Assembly: GCA_002361955.1 (NCBI GenBank) | Contig: DESK01000031.1 | Coordinates: 1-6,138, forward strand | DNA: 6,138 bases | From: Lachnospiraceae bacterium UBA3316 | GTDB lineage: Bacteria; Bacillota; Clostridia; Lachnospirales; Lachnospiraceae | Reading direction: 5' to 3' | Part shown: positions 5,703 through 6,138 of the stretch, in pieces | Position numbering within the stretch: the first letter of the stretch is position 1 | Layout: each line of letters begins with the position of its first letter | Made by a program: the position numbers and the translations under genes | Notes under the pieces: model-generated | The model's input: the letters and a program-made list of their open reading frames with translations, nothing else | Told to the model about the DNA's origin: nothing | Database searches by the model: none

Positions 5703-5708
5703 CCTCCT
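5703..5708 (-). promoter_or_regulatory. Consensus ribosome binding site of the lipoprotein gene
   Basis: AGGAGG on the minus strand lies 8 nt before the ATG at 5694. It is a full consensus Shine-Dalgarno sequence, suggests high translation, and rules out the longer TTG-initiated frame. Confidence 0.85.
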
Positions 5709-5718
5709 CATAAAACAA

Positions 5719-5740
5719 GGTACTCCGAATCTTTCGTACC
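5719..5740 (-). promoter_or_regulatory. Small hairpin in the lipoprotein mRNA leader
   Basis: GGTAC pairs with GTACC around a 12-nt interior that itself holds GAA and TTC. It lies in the leader of about 58 nt between promoter and ribosome binding site. The stem is short and its role is unknown; it may simply protect the 5' end. Confidence 0.35.
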
Positions 5741-5758
5741 TCCGTCTTTATTACGTCG

Positions 5759-5786
5759 ATTATATTAGCACAGAAAAAAATGGAAA
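5759..5786 (-). promoter_or_regulatory. Sigma-A-type promoter of the lipoprotein gene
   Basis: On the minus strand a perfect TATAAT (5759-5764) follows TTTCCA (5781-5786, 4 of 6 matches to the -35 consensus) with a 16-bp spacer. Transcription should start near 5752, giving a leader of about 58 nt. An AT-rich inverted repeat lies 16 bp upstream of the -35 box. Confidence 0.7.
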
Positions 5787-5801
5787 TCCTTTTGATTTTT
5801 A

Positions 5802-5846
5802 TTAATAAAATGTGAATGCTTTCTGAAGAGATTCATGTTTTATTAA
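5802..5846. repeat. AT-rich 16-bp inverted repeat upstream of the lipoprotein promoter
   Basis: The arms 5802-5817 and 5831-5846 match at 14 of 16 positions by Watson-Crick pairing. The other two positions are G-T in plus-strand sequence. The centre is 13 bp. The left arm also overlaps a perfect 14-bp palindrome, TTTTATTAATAAAA (5797-5810), so the motif TTTTATTAA occurs three times. Its centre is about 72 bp upstream of the predicted transcription start, a possible place for an activator or repressor to bind. No U-run and no upstream plus-strand gene support a terminator. Confidence 0.7.
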
Positions 5847-5940
5847 GATTTCAGACACGTTTTGTACATATTTATAGGTTGTTTATTCCAAAATGCGCCT
5901 AAACCTCCATCCATCCCAAAAAGCAGCGCCGCCGCAAAAC

Positions 5941-5976
5941 CAGGCAGCAAAAACATGCCGGTACGGCCGCTGCCTG
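5941..5976. repeat. GC-rich nested inverted repeat downstream of the tRNA terminator
   Basis: CAGGCAGC (5941-5948) pairs perfectly with GCTGCCTG (5969-5976), and inside it GCCG (5957-5960) pairs with CGGC (5964-5967) around a GTA loop. On the minus strand the stem is followed by GTTTTG, a weak U-run, so it could be a back-up terminator behind the stronger one at 5988-6020. It could also be the core of an unrecognised structured RNA or a protein-binding dyad. Confidence 0.55.
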
Positions 5977-5987
5977 ATGCACACTGC

Positions 5988-6020
5988 AAAAAAGCTAAAG
6001 GCCTTTCGGTCTTTAGCTTT
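5988..6020 (-). terminator. Intrinsic terminator of the tRNA cluster
   Basis: On the minus strand AAAGCTAAAG pairs perfectly with CTTTAGCTTT. Inside there is one A-C mismatch, then a CC/GG pair capped by a GAAA tetraloop. The stem runs into six Ts. It begins 6 nt after the tRNA-Met 3' end and closes the tRNA transcript. Confidence 0.93.
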
Positions 6021-6025
6021 CTCAG

Positions 6026-6099
6026 TAGCGGAAGGGAGATTCGAACTCTCGACACTACGGGTATGAACCGTATGCTCTAGCCAACTGAGCTATTCCGCC
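6026..6099 (-). tRNA. tRNA-Met (CAU), elongator type
   Basis: The 74-nt cloverleaf is complete. The acceptor stem GGCGGAA/TTCCGCT has a G1-U72 pair and discriminator A73. The D-stem is GCTC/GAGC. The anticodon stem TACGG/CCGTA has loop TTCATAC and anticodon CAT. The T-loop is TTCGAAT. It lacks the G-C-rich anticodon stem and the 1-72 mismatch of initiators. From memory it strongly resembles Bacillus elongator tRNA-Met, including the G1-U72 pair. The CCA end is not encoded, so it must be added by the nucleotidyltransferase. The second T-stem pair is A-C (GAGAG against CTCCC), which is unusual. Confidence 0.93.
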
Positions 6100-6116
6100 A
6101 TATACTTTGTTTTCAA

Positions 6117-6138
6117 TGGGACCTATAGGGCTCGAACC
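6117..6138 (-). tRNA. 3' end of a second tRNA, cut by the window edge
   Basis: The last 22 nt of a tRNA are visible: GG of the T-stem, the T-loop TTCGAGC, the T-stem 3' half CCTAT, the acceptor 3' half AGGTCCC and discriminator A. No CCA is encoded. It lies 17 nt upstream of tRNA-Met and is probably co-transcribed. The anticodon lies outside the window, so its identity is open. By memory its T-arm and acceptor resemble those of the Bacillus CAU tRNA thought to read isoleucine AUA codons. Confidence 0.85.

Noticed and set aside
5697..5711. Four-codon minigene AUG AGG AGG AUA UAA over the lipoprotein ribosome binding site
   Set aside because: The two AGG codons are simply the Shine-Dalgarno sequence, and no ribosome binding site precedes this AUG, so it is most likely chance.
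5414..5713. Plus-strand frame with repeated VSTAS
   Set aside because: It is the reverse reading of the DTEAV repeat. The minus-strand frame has a lipobox, ribosome binding site, promoter and terminator; this one has none.
5843..6055. Minus-strand frame of 70 codons in the tRNA downstream region
   Set aside because: It starts inside the tRNA-Met gene and reads through its terminator and the GC-rich inverted repeat.
5862..6080. Plus-strand frame ending in GREIRTLDTTGMNRML
   Set aside because: This ending is the translation of the tRNA-Met gene read backward, a well-known false protein. The rest crosses the terminator and the inverted repeat.

Overview
The window looks like a chromosomal stretch from an anaerobic Firmicute, most likely a Clostridia of the Lachnospiraceae type. 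Three things suggest this: a spore-former type SigH, the gene order cysS-mrnC-rlmB-sigH that is also known from Bacillus, and a small lipoprotein with an acidic Thr/Glu/Asp repeat. This is inference from gene content; no database search was run. Every gene I can support lies on the minus strand, so the window reads from right to left.

Right end (5700-6138): the 3' end of one tRNA, then a complete elongator tRNA-Met (CAU), then a strong intrinsic terminator. Left of that lie about 200 bp of non-coding DNA with two inverted repeats, one GC-rich (5941-5976) and one AT-rich (5802-5846). The AT-rich one lies just upstream of a sigma-A-like promoter. That promoter drives a monocistronic gene for an 86-residue lipoprotein (5434-5694), whose mature part is almost entirely an acidic, threonine-rich DTEAV repeat. 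The gene ends in a textbook terminator (5376-5415).

Middle (3618-5345): an extended -10 promoter precedes a two-gene unit. Its genes are ispF (MEP-pathway isoprenoid synthesis, with an unusual Cys/Gly-rich tail) and an Eis-like GNAT acetyltransferase. Their stop and start codons share one base.

Left half (264-3609): a second promoter, with a perfect TTGACA, starts a tight four-gene unit cysS-mrnC-rlmB-sigH. It makes cysteinyl-tRNA synthetase, Mini-RNase III (23S rRNA maturation), a 23S rRNA 2'-O-methyltransferase and the sporulation/transition-phase sigma factor. Three of the four are translation or ribosome-maturation functions. Overlaps of 16 and 19 nt (cysS/mrnC, mrnC/rlmB) and a 19-nt gap (rlmB/sigH) point to one transcript with translational coupling. 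The rae1/yacP gene that sits between rlmB and sigH in Bacillus subtilis is absent.

Left edge (1-263): no gene. Just after the sigH stop are three copies of a 13-19 bp element, two direct and one inverted, that could form alternative hairpins. Beyond them are two strong tandem promoters (TTGACA-17-TAATAT and TTGACA-17-TAAACT) 83 bp apart with A-rich upstream tracts. They point off the window, in the style of promoters for rRNA, tRNA or ribosomal-protein/elongation-factor operons.

Most of the window is ordinary housekeeping sequence. The least explained items are the repeat-only lipoprotein with its upstream dyad, the three-copy element behind sigH and the IspF tail.
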